DNA from: Leucobacter tardus
Lineage (GTDB): Bacteria; Actinomycetota; Actinomycetes; Actinomycetales; Microbacteriaceae
Assembly: GCF_017583045.1 (NCBI RefSeq)
Contig: NZ_JAGFBF010000001.1
Coordinates: 744,001 to 808,000 of the forward strand
DNA: 64,000 nucleotides
Reading direction: 5' to 3'
The notes under the pieces are model-generated. The model saw only the letters and a list, made by a program, of their open reading frames with translations, was not told the DNA's origin and made no database searches. Positions within the stretch are counted from its first letter, which is position 1. Each line of letters begins with the position of its first letter. Both the position numbers and the translations under genes were made by a program. Below are positions 43,529 through 51,975 of the stretch, piece after piece.

Positions 43529-44269
43529 TCACACGAGGGCGATGAACATCTCGCGCCGCAGGGCGTCGACGTGCGCGCGGGTCACGGCGACCGCGGCTTC
43601 GGCATCGTGCACGCGGAATGCGGCGACGAGGGCGCGATGCTCATCGCGCCCGTGCTCCAGCTGGTCCATCGGATAGGGCACGAAGTAGCGCAGCAGCGCC
43701 TCGTAGGAGGTGAGGTAGGCGGGGAGCTCGGGGAGGCCGCTGATCTCGCCGACCAGGTGATGGAAGCGGCTATCGGGCACGTGGTGCTCGTGCCAGTCGG
43801 CGGCGTGCTGCGACTGTTCGATCAGGCGGTCGAGTTCGTCGCACTGCGCTGCGGTCGCGACACGGGCGGCCTCGTGCACGATGGCGCTCTCCATGAGGCT
43901 GCGCTGGTCGATGAGGCGGCGCACTGCATCGGCGTCGGCACGGTAGGCGGTGACTGATGAGTCGTGCAGCCGCGGGGGGTGCTCGGCGACGAACGTGCCG
44001 CCGCCTCGGCCGGGCACGCGCACGAGTACGCCGTCCTCGACGAGGCTCTCGAGCGCCCGACGCGCAGTGATCGGACTGACCTCGAGGCCCGACGCGATGA
44101 GTTCAGTGCGCGGCAGGCGGACGCCGGGGGCGAGCAGGCCGTGCTCGATCGAGAGGAGCACGCGCGCCCGTACGGTTTCGACGGCGGAGAGACGCGTGAG
44201 CGCGGCAGATCCCGGCGCGTCGAGCAGCGCGAGTTCGGGCGCGGCGTGCTCGGCATCCTTCTGCGGCAT
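43529..44269 (-). CDS. GntR/FCD family transcriptional regulator
   Basis: This is a 246-residue repressor-type regulator. The GntR winged helix (about residues 25-100) has LTRLSAVETVRARVLLSIEHGL and VSPITARRALESLVEDGVLVRVPGRGGGTFV. The helical FCD ligand-binding domain (about 105-245) has HEAARVATAAQCDEL and DSRFHHLVGEISG, with metal-binding Asp/His residues. It is divergent from the nitrilase-family amidase and permease. The region between them contains three TGATCA copies and a larger palindrome, a good candidate operator. I infer that it controls both itself and the amidase-permease pair in response to a carboxylate or amide. Confidence 0.9.
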   Translation of the reverse strand: MPQKDAEHAAPELALLDAPGSAALTRLSAVETVRARVLLSIEHGLLAPGVRLPRTELIASGLEVSPITARRALESLVEDGVLVRVPGRGGGTFVAEHPPRLHDSSVTAYRADADAVRRLIDQRSLMESAIVHEAARVATAAQCDELDRLIEQSQHAADWHEHHVPDSRFHHLVGEISGLPELPAYLTSYEALLRYFVPYPMDQLEHGRDEHRALVAAFRVHDAEAAVAVTRAHVDALRREMFIALV

Positions 44270-44284
44270 GAGTTGAGTCTATCG

Positions 44285-44337
44285 AGTGATCCACTTATAG
44301 TGATCACGTTGATCATGTTCATATTGATCACTTCATA
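44285..44337. promoter_or_regulatory. TGATCA-rich operator/promoter between GntR regulator and amidase
   Basis: TGATCA occurs at 44301-44306, 44310-44315 and 44325-44330, with a related TGATCC near 44287. The outer pair forms AGTGATCA (44299-44306) / TGATCACT (44325-44332), an inverted repeat. Minus-strand TATAAG (44294-44299) could be the -10 of the regulator, and TTGATC (44309-44314) with TTCATA about 18 nt on could serve the amidase. The region is AT-rich compared with its surroundings. Confidence 0.6.
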
Positions 44338-44367
44338 GAGGTGGGCATCGCAGAACGAGGAGGTTCC

Positions 44368-45249
44368 ATGGGACAGCTGATCGTCGGAGCAGCGCAGCGC
44401 GCGCCGTTGGCGTGCGAGGATCCACTCGAACCGTTCGCCTCGGACGTTCGGGCGACGCTCGCCGCGCACCCGGAGATCGAGGTGCTGGTCTATCCCGAGC
44501 TGCATCTTTCCGGTACCGAGCACCTCGCCGAAGCGGATCGTGCGGTGGCGCTCGAAGCTGCGGCCGTGCCGTTGCAATCGGTGTTCGTCGAAACGCTCGG
44601 CGATATCGCTCGGCAGCACGGCATCTGGCTGTGCCCGGGGAGCATCGGTGAGATCACGCCAGACGGAGCCTTCGCCAACACCCAGCTGCTCTTCGCCCCT
44701 GACGGAACACTCCGCGCCGCATATCGAAAGATGTTCCCGTGGCGACCGTTCGAACCGCACCGTCCGGGCACCGAGTTCGTCGTGCAACCGATGGACGGTC
44801 GCGACAGTGTGCTTGGTCTGTCGATCTGTTACGACGCCTGGTTCCCTGAGCACAGCAGGCAGCTCGCCTGGCTGGGGGCGGACACGATCCTGAACATCGT
44901 CAAGACGACCAGTCCCGATCGAGAACAGGAGCTGGTGCTGGCGCGGGCGAACGCCATCGTGAACCAGAACGTCGTGGTGAGCGTCAATTGCGCCGGCCCG
45001 ATCGGACGCGGCAGGAGCATCGTCGTCGGACCTGAGGGATTCGTCATGGCCGAGGCCGGCCTCGGCGCAGAGACGCTCATCGCCACGGTGGACTCGGATC
45101 GCATCGCCGCCATTCGCGCCGCGGGCACGATGGGCACCAACCGCGTATGGTCCCAGTTCCAGCCGGGAGATGCCGAGATCCCGCTCCCCGCCTATGCCGG
45201 CCGCATCGATCCGACGAACTGGGCGCCCCGAAACCCGCGAACCCCCTGA
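44368..45249 (+). CDS. Nitrilase-superfamily amidase (carbon-nitrogen hydrolase)
   Basis: This is a 293-residue hydrolase that cleaves amide C-N bonds. The catalytic triad is readable: Glu44 in LVYPELHLSG, Lys121 in AYRKMFPWRPF and Cys154 in LSICYDAWFPE. A second conserved stretch, ARANAIVNQNVVVSVNCAGP, follows. The ATG at 44368 has a perfect GAGGAGG upstream, which rules out the longer start at 44341. It is co-directional with an APC amino-acid/amine permease 38 nt downstream and faces its GntR regulator. The pair probably imports and deamidates a small nitrogen compound. The substrate is not known. Confidence 0.88.
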   Translation: MGQLIVGAAQRAPLACEDPLEPFASDVRATLAAHPEIEVLVYPELHLSGTEHLAEADRAVALEAAAVPLQSVFVETLGDIARQHGIWLCPGSIGEITPDGAFANTQLLFAPDGTLRAAYRKMFPWRPFEPHRPGTEFVVQPMDGRDSVLGLSICYDAWFPEHSRQLAWLGADTILNIVKTTSPDREQELVLARANAIVNQNVVVSVNCAGPIGRGRSIVVGPEGFVMAEAGLGAETLIATVDSDRIAAIRAAGTMGTNRVWSQFQPGDAEIPLPAYAGRIDPTNWAPRNPRTP

Positions 45250-45287
45250 GTTCCCCTGAACCGACCCACCTGACAGAGGAGTCAACC

Positions 45288-46634
45288 GTGTCATCACCCC
45301 ATCCCTTCCCGACACTCGTCCGAACCCTGAGGCTGCCGTCGCTGGTGCTCTTCGGGCTCGCGTACCTCACCCCGCTCATCGTGCTCGGCATCTTCGGGGT
45401 CATCGCCGGGGAGACCGGAGGCGCGAGCGCATCGGCGTACCTCATCGCGCTCCTGGCAATGCTCTTCACCGCCAACAGCTACGGCCGGATGGCGAAAGCC
45501 TTCCCGGTCGCCGGATCGGCCTATACCTACGTCCGGCGCACGATCGACGGCCGTGTCGGCTTCCTGGTCGGCTGGGCCATCATGCTCGACTACCTCTTTC
45601 TGCCGATGGTGATCTGGCTCATCGGCGGCTCGTACCTGCAGGCGCAGTTCCCCGGTATCCCGATGCCGGTCTGGATCCTGGGGTTCATCCTCATCACGAG
45701 CATCCTCAACATCATCGGCATCAAGGTCGCCGATCGGGCGAATCTTGTCCTCATGACCTTCCAGATCCTCGTGATCGCGATCTTCGTCGCGCTCTCCGTG
45801 GCAGATGTGTTGCGCGGTCAGGGTGCAACGGGCCTCGTGAGCGCGGCCCCGTTCCTCGGGACCGATGCCGGGTTCGCGGGCGTCGCGGGTGGCGCCGCCA
45901 TCGCCGCGTATTCGTTCCTCGGATTCGACGCCGTGACCACGCTCACGGAAGAGACGATCGAACCCAGGCGTACCGTGCCGAAGGCGATCCTGCTCGTTGC
46001 GCTCATCGGCGGCGGCATCTTCGTACTCGTGTCGTACGTCACTCAGCTGGTCCACCCGGGTGGGGTGTTCGCGAACGGTGACGCCGCGGCTGCGGAGATC
46101 GCGCTCCGGATCGGGGGCAATGTGTTCGGTGCCGTGTTCCTCGCTGCGCTGGTGATCGCGCAGTTCACCTCGGGACTCGCGGCGCAGGCCGCGGGCAGCC
46201 GTCTGCTCTATGCGATGGGACGCGACGGCGTGCTCCCGCGACGGGTCTTCGGTGTCGTGAGCGCGCGCTTACACACCCCGGTGTTCAGTGTCCTCGCGAT
46301 CGCGGTCGTCGGTCTGATCGCGATGTTCATGGATGTCGCGACATCGACGTCGTTCATCAACTTCGGCGCGTTCGTGGCCTTCATCATGGTGAACCTGTCA
46401 GTGGTCGTGTACTGGGTCCGCGAGCGGCGGGCGAGCGAACGCCTGAATCCCCTGCTCTACGTCGTCGCACCGGTCATCGGGATGCTGGTGATCGCGGTGC
46501 TGCTGTCGCAGCTCGACAGTCATGCCATCACCCTCGGCGCGATCTGGCTCGGTGTCGGGGTGGTGGTGCTCGGGTTCGTGACCCGCGGATTCCGCAGACA
46601 GCCGCCCGAGCTCGGGGTGGACAACGTCGATTAG
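45288..46634 (+). CDS. APC-family amino acid/amine permease
   Basis: This is a 448-residue transporter with twelve membrane segments of the amino acid-polyamine-organocation superfamily. The first helix region reads LPSLVLFGLAYLTPLIVLGIF with the unwound GLAY/TP segment typical of APC. AFPVAGSAYTYVRRTI and AYSFLGFDAVTTLTEETIEP (the sixth-helix signature) follow, then SRLLYAMGRDGVLPRRVFG. The GTG at 45288 has GAGGAG upstream. The end overlaps the stop of the convergent GntR gene by 4 nt. It resembles putrescine or amino-acid importers and probably supplies the substrate of the amidase upstream. Confidence 0.9.
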   Translation: MSSPHPFPTLVRTLRLPSLVLFGLAYLTPLIVLGIFGVIAGETGGASASAYLIALLAMLFTANSYGRMAKAFPVAGSAYTYVRRTIDGRVGFLVGWAIMLDYLFLPMVIWLIGGSYLQAQFPGIPMPVWILGFILITSILNIIGIKVADRANLVLMTFQILVIAIFVALSVADVLRGQGATGLVSAAPFLGTDAGFAGVAGGAAIAAYSFLGFDAVTTLTEETIEPRRTVPKAILLVALIGGGIFVLVSYVTQLVHPGGVFANGDAAAAEIALRIGGNVFGAVFLAALVIAQFTSGLAAQAAGSRLLYAMGRDGVLPRRVFGVVSARLHTPVFSVLAIAVVGLIAMFMDVATSTSFINFGAFVAFIMVNLSVVVYWVRERRASERLNPLLYVVAPVIGMLVIAVLLSQLDSHAITLGAIWLGVGVVVLGFVTRGFRRQPPELGVDNVD

Positions 46635-47365
46635 AGCGAGTCGGTGAGGAACCCTCGCAGGAGCGCCTCGGAGCCGGCGATGTGTTCGTTCATCGCGGCG
46701 GCGGCTTCGTCGGAGCGGCCGGAGAGGATGGCGGCGACGATGCGCTCGTGCTGCTGGTTCGAGTGCTCGATGTTGGGTGCGAGGACGGGGATGCTGTCGA
46801 GCAGCGCGTTCAGGCGGGTGCGCGCGTTCGCGGCGACGGGCACCAGTGAGGGCGCCCCCGAGACTTCGGCGATGGTGAGGTGGAGCCGCGAGTCGAGACG
46901 CCGATAATCGGCGAGGCTGGCAGAGCCGCAGTCCTCGAGCGCGGTGGCGAGCGAGGCGCGGGCCGCAGCGGGGAGCTCGCGATCCGCCGCTTCGCGCGCG
47001 GCCCCGACCTCGACGATGCGGCGGAGGATCGTGACGTCGTCGACCTCGGCGTCGTCGACGGGTGCGCCCGCTCCGGCGCCGGAGGAGCGGTCGGAGACCG
47101 GCAGTTCGTCCTGCACGAATGTGCCGCCGTACCGACCGCGGCGCGACACCACGTATCCGGCTTCGGCGAGGGTTGAGATCGCGTCCCGCAGCGTGTCGCG
47201 GCTCACGCCGAGCATGGTCGAGAGGTCGCGCTCCGATGGCAACCGGTCGCCCGGCATGATGAGGCCGAGCCGCACGGACTGCAGCAGTCGCTGCACCGTC
47301 TCCTCGTAGGCGTTCGCGGGCCGCACGGCGTGCGCGAGCAGTTCGATCCCCTCACGTGTGGGCAT
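46631..47365 (-). CDS. FadR-type GntR/FCD transcriptional regulator
   Basis: This 244-residue regulator has an N-terminal winged helix (about 20-90) with LQSVRLGLIMPGDRLPSERDL and VSRDTLRDAISTLAEAGYV. The FCD domain (about 105-240) contains RRLDSRLHLTIAEVSGA and a final HSNQQHERIVAAILSGRSDEAAAAM helix. The ATG at 47365 is preceded by GAGGAGG. It is the last gene of the minus-strand operon of the gamma-glutamyl-type enzymes, and its product probably governs that operon. An acidic, Gly/Ala-rich linker separates the two domains. Confidence 0.9.
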   Translation of the reverse strand: MPTREGIELLAHAVRPANAYEETVQRLLQSVRLGLIMPGDRLPSERDLSTMLGVSRDTLRDAISTLAEAGYVVSRRGRYGGTFVQDELPVSDRSSGAGAGAPVDDAEVDDVTILRRIVEVGAAREAADRELPAAARASLATALEDCGSASLADYRRLDSRLHLTIAEVSGAPSLVPVAANARTRLNALLDSIPVLAPNIEHSNQQHERIVAAILSGRSDEAAAAMNEHIAGSEALLRGFLTDSL

Positions 47366-47402
47366 GTGTCCTCCTCGCGGTGTCGTGCGGCCCGTCTCCG
47401 CT

Positions 47403-48209
47403 CTACAGGGTATCCGGGTCGAGAGGCGTGACGTACGCCGAGCTCAGGCCGCCGTCGACCAGGAATGTGGTCGCGTTGACGAACGATGCGTCATCGCTCG
47501 CGAGGAAGGCGACGGCCGACGCGAGTTCCTCCGGCTGGGCGAAGCGACCCGTCGGCACGTGCACGAGTCGGCGCTGCGCCTGCTCGGGATCCTTCGCGAA
47601 CAGCTCCTGCAGCAGCGGTGTGTTCACCGGGCCGGGGCAGAGGGCGTTGACCCGGATGCCCTGCTTGGCGAACTGCACGCCGAGCTCGCGGCTCATGGCG
47701 AGCACGCCGCCCTTCGACGCGGTGTACGAGATCTGCGAGGTCGCGGCACCCATGACGGCGACGAACGAGGCCGTGTTGATGATGGATCCGCGGCCCTGCC
47801 GCGTCATGTGCCGCAGCGCCGCGCGCGAGCACAGGTACACGCTCTTGAGGTTGACGTCCTGCACCTTCTCCCACGCGGGCAGTTCGGTGGTCTCGATGGA
47901 GTCGTCGTCTGGCGGGGAGATGCCGGCGTTGTTGAAGGCGATGTCGACGGAACCGTATTCGGCTGCCGCGGTGTCGAAGAGGTGGTTCACCTGTGCCTCG
48001 TCGGTGACGTTGACCTGGACGAACAGGCCGTCCACTGCGGCGGCTGCGGCTTCGCCGCTGGCGGCATCCATGTCGCCGATCACGATGCGGGCGCCCTCGG
48101 CGCGCATGCGCTTCGCGGTGGCGAGGCCGATGCCGCTGGCGCCACCGGTGATGACGGCGACGCGGCCGGCAAGGCGTTGGGTGAGGTCGATGGGGGGAAG
48201 GTCGCTCAT
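47403..48209 (-). CDS. Short-chain dehydrogenase/reductase in the gamma-glutamylation operon
   Basis: This is a 268-residue SDR of the classical type. The coenzyme motif TGGASGIG is near residue 22, the NNAGIS motif near 92, and the catalytic Ser-Tyr-Lys triad is in NTASFVAVMGAATSQISYTASKGG (YxxxK near 160). Acidic GDMD after the second strand favours NAD+. In this operon there is no amine oxidase (PuuB type). The SDR could instead oxidise a hydroxyl, for example that of a gamma-glutamyl amino alcohol, before the aldehyde dehydrogenase acts; this is inference. Its ATG at 48209 has GAGGA upstream. The gene lies 42 nt after the aldehyde dehydrogenase. Confidence 0.88.
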   Translation of the reverse strand: MSDLPPIDLTQRLAGRVAVITGGASGIGLATAKRMRAEGARIVIGDMDAASGEAAAAAVDGLFVQVNVTDEAQVNHLFDTAAAEYGSVDIAFNNAGISPPDDDSIETTELPAWEKVQDVNLKSVYLCSRAALRHMTRQGRGSIINTASFVAVMGAATSQISYTASKGGVLAMSRELGVQFAKQGIRVNALCPGPVNTPLLQELFAKDPEQAQRRLVHVPTGRFAQPEELASAVAFLASDDASFVNATTFLVDGGLSSAYVTPLDPDTL

Positions 48210-48251
48210 GGGGTGTCCTCGGTCTGAGTGTGGTGGAGAGGGGATGAGGGC

Positions 48252-49607
48252 TCAGTCGTCGCTGAAGAAGACGTTTTTCAGCTCGGTGAACCTGAAGGGG
48301 GCGTCGGGGCCGAGTTCGCGGCCGATACCCGACTGCTTGAAGCCGCCGAACGGGGTCGAGTAGCGCACCGATGCATGCGAGTTGACCGACAGGTTGCCGC
48401 CCTCGACACCGCGCGCAACGCGGATGCCGCGACCGATGTCGCGGGTCCAGATCGATCCGCTGAGCCCGTACGGCGAGTCGTTGGCGATGCGCACGGCGTC
48501 GGCCTCGTCCTCGAAGGGGATCACGCTGACGACCGGTCCGAAGACCTCTTCGCGGGCGATCGGGGCGCTCGGGTCAGGCGTGACCACGGTCGGCGGGAAC
48601 CAGAAGCCCGGCCCGTCGGGAGTCGACCCCTGGAAGGCGATCGGCACGTCGTCGGTGAGGAACGCGGCGACGCTGTCGCGGTGGCTCGCGGTGACGAGCG
48701 GACCGACCTCGGTCGCCTCGTTCGTCGGGTCGCCGACCACCACGTTCTGCACGGCGGTCTCGAAGCGCTCCATGAACCGGTCGTAGACCGAGCGCTGCAC
48801 CAGCAGGCGGCTGCGGGCGCAGCAGTCCTGGCCGGCATTGTCGAAGACCGAGTACGGGGCGGTCGCTGCGGCCTTTTCGATATCGGCGTCTGCGAACACG
48901 ATGTTCGCGCTCTTGCCGCCGAGCTCGAGCGTCACGTCCTTGACCTGAGCCGCGCAGCCGGCCATGACTCCCGACCCGACCGCCGTGGACCCGGTGAAGA
49001 CGACCTTGCCGACGCCCGGGTGGGTGACGAAGCGCTCGCCGACGACGGACCCGCGCCCGGTGATGACCTGGAAGAGTCCTTCGGGCAGGCCGGCCTCGAG
49101 CGCCAGCTCTCCGAGACGGAGGCTCGTGAGCGGCGTCCACTCGGCCGGCTTCAGCACGACCGCGTTGCCCGCGGCCAGCGCGGGCGCGAAGCCCCACGAT
49201 GCGATCGGCATCGGGAAGTTCCACGGCGTGATCACGCCGACGACGCCGATCGGCTCGTGGAACGTGACGTTCATGCCCCCGGAGACGGGGATCTGCTGAC
49301 CGATGAGGCGCTCGGGTGCGCCCGAGTAGTACTCGATGACGTCGCGCGCGATGCCGGCTTCACCGCGGGACGACGAGATGGGATGCCCCGAGTTCCGGGT
49401 CTCCAGCTGTGCGAGGTGCTCGAGGTCGCCGTCAACGGAGGCAGCGAATCGGCGCAGCAGTCGAGCGCGATCGGCCGGCGCGAACCCGGCCCACTCGCGC
49501 TGCGCGATCTCGGCGCGGGCGATCGCGGCATCGGTCTCGGCCTCGTCGGCACGAGCGATCTCGATGACGGGCGTCTCGTCTGCGGGGTTGATGACGGTGT
49601 AGCTCAT
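48252..49607 (-). CDS. NAD(P)-dependent aldehyde dehydrogenase
   Basis: This is a 451-residue ALDH. The catalytic cysteine lies in FDNAGQDCCARSRLLVQ near residue 252 and the general-base glutamate in DVTLELGGKSAN near 220. The GSTAVGSGV loop contacts NAD, and the first-domain signature is ITPWNFPMPIASWGFAPALAAGNAVVLKPAEWTP. The EEVFGPVVSV segment near 350 is also diagnostic. The ATG at 49607 overlaps the hydrolase stop as ATGA, with AAGGAG upstream. In the PuuC role it would oxidise a gamma-glutamyl aldehyde to the acid. It has two adjacent cysteines at the active site. The substrate is inferred from context. Confidence 0.9.
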   Translation of the reverse strand: MSYTVINPADETPVIEIARADEAETDAAIARAEIAQREWAGFAPADRARLLRRFAASVDGDLEHLAQLETRNSGHPISSSRGEAGIARDVIEYYSGAPERLIGQQIPVSGGMNVTFHEPIGVVGVITPWNFPMPIASWGFAPALAAGNAVVLKPAEWTPLTSLRLGELALEAGLPEGLFQVITGRGSVVGERFVTHPGVGKVVFTGSTAVGSGVMAGCAAQVKDVTLELGGKSANIVFADADIEKAAATAPYSVFDNAGQDCCARSRLLVQRSVYDRFMERFETAVQNVVVGDPTNEATEVGPLVTASHRDSVAAFLTDDVPIAFQGSTPDGPGFWFPPTVVTPDPSAPIAREEVFGPVVSVIPFEDEADAVRIANDSPYGLSGSIWTRDIGRGIRVARGVEGGNLSVNSHASVRYSTPFGGFKQSGIGRELGPDAPFRFTELKNVFFSDD

Positions 49608-50431
49608 GCGGGCTCCTTCGTGCTCGTGGCGGAGGGCGAACGGTCGGTGGGTGCGGCGGCCGGGGATCCGGCCGAGGCGCCGTCGCGCGCGGCGCGGTAC
49701 TCGCGTGCGGCCGAGACGACGCCGGCGAAGAGGCGGCGATCCTCGGCGTACTCCTCCGGGTGCCACTGAACGGCGACACCGAACGGGACGGAGGGGAGCT
49801 CGACCGACTCGATGATCCCATCGGGGGTCCGGCTGGTGACGACGAGGTCGTCCGCGACGGTGCCGATGGCCTGGTGGTGGTAGAGAGGTGCGCTGGCGCG
49901 ACGGTCGTCGCCGAGCATCGCGGCGATGATCGTGTCGGGCTCGACCTCGATCTCGGAGGCGCCGAAGACGGCGGCGCCCGGCTGATACCGGGTGTCGCCG
50001 ACGATGTCGGGGAGGTGCTGGATCAGGTCGCCCCCGAGCGCCACGTTCAGGATCTGGGCACCGCGGCAGATGCCGAGGAACGGCAGTTCGAGCGCGATCG
50101 CGGCGTCGAGCAGCAGCGTCTCCCAGGCGTCGCGATCCGTGCGCGGGGCGCCGGTCATCGGGTGCGGATCCTGCCCGTACAGGGCGGGGTCGACATCTGC
50201 GCCGCCCGAGACGATGAGGCCGTCGAGCGCGCTGAGCACGTGCGTCGCGACGTCGGGAGTCGCCGGTTGAGGCGGCAGTAGGATCGCGACGCCGCCGACA
50301 TCGGTGACCGCGTCCATGTACACCTTCGGCAGGAACGAGGCGCGCACGTCCCACACCCCCGTCTGCGCCTGCTCGAGGTAGGTGGTGATGCCGATGAGCG
50401 GTGGCCGCTCGCTCGCACTAGAGACGCTCAA
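49604..50431 (-). CDS. Gamma-glutamyl-gamma-aminobutyrate hydrolase family protein (PuuD-like)
   Basis: This is a class I glutamine amidotransferase-like hydrolase of 275 residues. The nucleophile is the cysteine of PFLGICRGAQILNVALGG near residue 116, and the base is the histidine in VQWHPEEYAEDRRLF near 230. ISGGADVDP-like GLIVSGGADVDPALYG marks the family. In polyamine degradation PuuD removes the glutamyl group from gamma-glutamyl products. I place the start at a TTG (50431) because GGAGAGGA lies about 9 nt upstream. It overlaps the ligase stop by 14 nt and the aldehyde dehydrogenase start by 4 nt, so all three are coupled. Confidence 0.88.
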   Translation of the reverse strand: MSVSSASERPPLIGITTYLEQAQTGVWDVRASFLPKVYMDAVTDVGGVAILLPPQPATPDVATHVLSALDGLIVSGGADVDPALYGQDPHPMTGAPRTDRDAWETLLLDAAIALELPFLGICRGAQILNVALGGDLIQHLPDIVGDTRYQPGAAVFGASEIEVEPDTIIAAMLGDDRRASAPLYHHQAIGTVADDLVVTSRTPDGIIESVELPSVPFGVAVQWHPEEYAEDRRLFAGVVSAAREYRAARDGASAGSPAAAPTDRSPSATSTKEPA

Positions 50432-51788
50432 AGCCGCGGATCCTCTCCCAGTCGGTGATCGCCGCATCGAAGGCCGCCACTTCGATGCGCGCGGCGTGCA
50501 CGTAGTGATCGACCACTTCGTCGCCGAAGATCTCGCGGGCGATCGCGGACCGATCGAAGAGGTCGGCGGCCTCGCGCAGCGTCGTCGGCACCCGGTCGAC
50601 ATCGCTCGTGTAGGCGTTGCCGGTGAGCGCGTCCTCGAGCTCGAGCTCGTGCTCGATGCCGTAGAGGCCGGCAGCGAGCAGTCCCGACACGGCCAGGTAC
50701 TGGTTCACATCCGCGCCCGGCACGCGGTTCTCGACGCGCATCCCGTGGCCGCGGCCGACGACGCGCAGTGCGCAGCTGCGGTTGTCGAAGCCCCACGCGA
50801 CAGCGGTCGGGGCAAAGCTGCCGTCGACGAACCGCTTGTAGGAGTTGATGTTCGGCGCGTACAGCAGGGTGAACTCGCGCATGAGCTTCAGCTGCCCCGC
50901 GATGAAGTGCCGGAACATGGGGCTCATGCCGTCGGGGTCGTCATCATCGGCGAACACCGGAGCGCCGTGGAAGTCGCGCAGGCTCGCATGGATGTGGCAG
51001 CTCGACCCTTCGCGCTCGTTGAACTTGGCCATGAACGTGATCGACTTGCCGTGGGCGTCGGCGATCTCCTTCGACCCGCTCTTGTAGATCGAGTGATTGT
51101 CGCAGGTGTTGATGGCGTGCGCGTAGCGGAACGCGATCTCCTGCTGCCCGAAGTTGCACTCGCCCTTGACGCCCTCGTTGTACATGCCGGCGCCGTCCAT
51201 CGAGTTGCGGATGTCGCGAAGAAGGGGCTCCATTCGGGTCGACGCGTGGAGCGCGTAATCGATGTTGTAATCGCTCGCCGGGGTGAGGTCGTGGTACCGC
51301 TGCTTCCATGCCGACCGGTAGTCGTCGTCGAACACGATGAACTCGAGTTCCGTGGCGACGACGGGGGAGAGCCCCAGTTCGGCGAGGCGGTTCACCTGGT
51401 CGCGGAGGATCTGTCGCGGGGCGACGGGGATCGGCGTGTGGTCGGTGGCGCGCACGAGGTCGGCCATCACGAGGGCGGTACCCGGGATCCAGGGGGTGCG
51501 GCGGAGCGTGCCGAGGTCAGGGATCATCGCCATATCGCCGTACCCGCTCTCCCAGCTGGTGAGCGCGTACCCGTCGACGGTGTTCAGATCGACATCGACG
51601 GCGAGCAGATAGTTGCAGCACTCCGCGTGGCCCTCCATGACCTCCTCCAGGAAGAGGCGTGCCGAGACGCGTTTGCCCACGAGGCGGCCCTGCATGTCGG
51701 TGAACGCCACGATGACGGTGTCGATGTCACCGGCGCTCGCCGCGGCCCGCAGCTCGTCGGGTGTCAGGTTGCCGCTCTCAGGAATCAT
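50418..51788 (-). CDS. Glutamine synthetase family gamma-glutamyl-amine ligase (GlnA4/PuuA-like)
   Basis: The 456-residue protein has the glutamine synthetase fold: a beta-grasp N-terminal domain (FTDMQGRLVGKRVS), then the catalytic domain. Metal-binding ELEF is near residue 150, followed by an EGVKGECNFGQQEIAFRYAHA segment. The ATP site reads SITFMAKFNEREGSSCHIHAS, and NRSCALRVVGRGHGMRVENRVPGADVNQYLA contains the glutamate-binding arginines. GS-like proteins of this branch ligate glutamate to an amine and do not serve ammonia assimilation. In Streptomyces coelicolor GlnA3 acts on polyamines and GlnA4 on ethanolamine. The absence of an amine oxidase and the presence of an SDR favour an amino alcohol such as ethanolamine. 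The ATG at 51788 has GAGGAG upstream. Confidence 0.88.
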   Translation of the reverse strand: MIPESGNLTPDELRAAASAGDIDTVIVAFTDMQGRLVGKRVSARLFLEEVMEGHAECCNYLLAVDVDLNTVDGYALTSWESGYGDMAMIPDLGTLRRTPWIPGTALVMADLVRATDHTPIPVAPRQILRDQVNRLAELGLSPVVATELEFIVFDDDYRSAWKQRYHDLTPASDYNIDYALHASTRMEPLLRDIRNSMDGAGMYNEGVKGECNFGQQEIAFRYAHAINTCDNHSIYKSGSKEIADAHGKSITFMAKFNEREGSSCHIHASLRDFHGAPVFADDDDPDGMSPMFRHFIAGQLKLMREFTLLYAPNINSYKRFVDGSFAPTAVAWGFDNRSCALRVVGRGHGMRVENRVPGADVNQYLAVSGLLAAGLYGIEHELELEDALTGNAYTSDVDRVPTTLREAADLFDRSAIAREIFGDEVVDHYVHAARIEVAAFDAAITDWERIRGFERL

Positions 51789-51963
51789 CTGCTCTGGTCT
51801 CCTCGCTCGCCTTCGAGATCGTGGTCGACGTAATGGACGACCACTCGGCCATTAAAGCACAGAGTTCCGATGTGACGGAAGGTGCTCGGGCGAAGTGCGG
51901 ATGCGAGACCGTGCGGGGCGCACGGTCCGGTCACGATTCTGAGAGGCGGTATCGGCGCGGGGT

Positions 51964-51969
51964 TATACT
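51964..51969 (+). promoter_or_regulatory. -10 box of a likely leaderless LuxR-type sensor gene
   Basis: TATACT, the closest to consensus of all boxes in the window, lies 6 nt before the ATG at 51976. The gene is divergent from the gamma-glutamyl ligase operon, and the two promoters share 187 bp. Confidence 0.6.
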
Positions 51970-51975
51970 TCCGCC

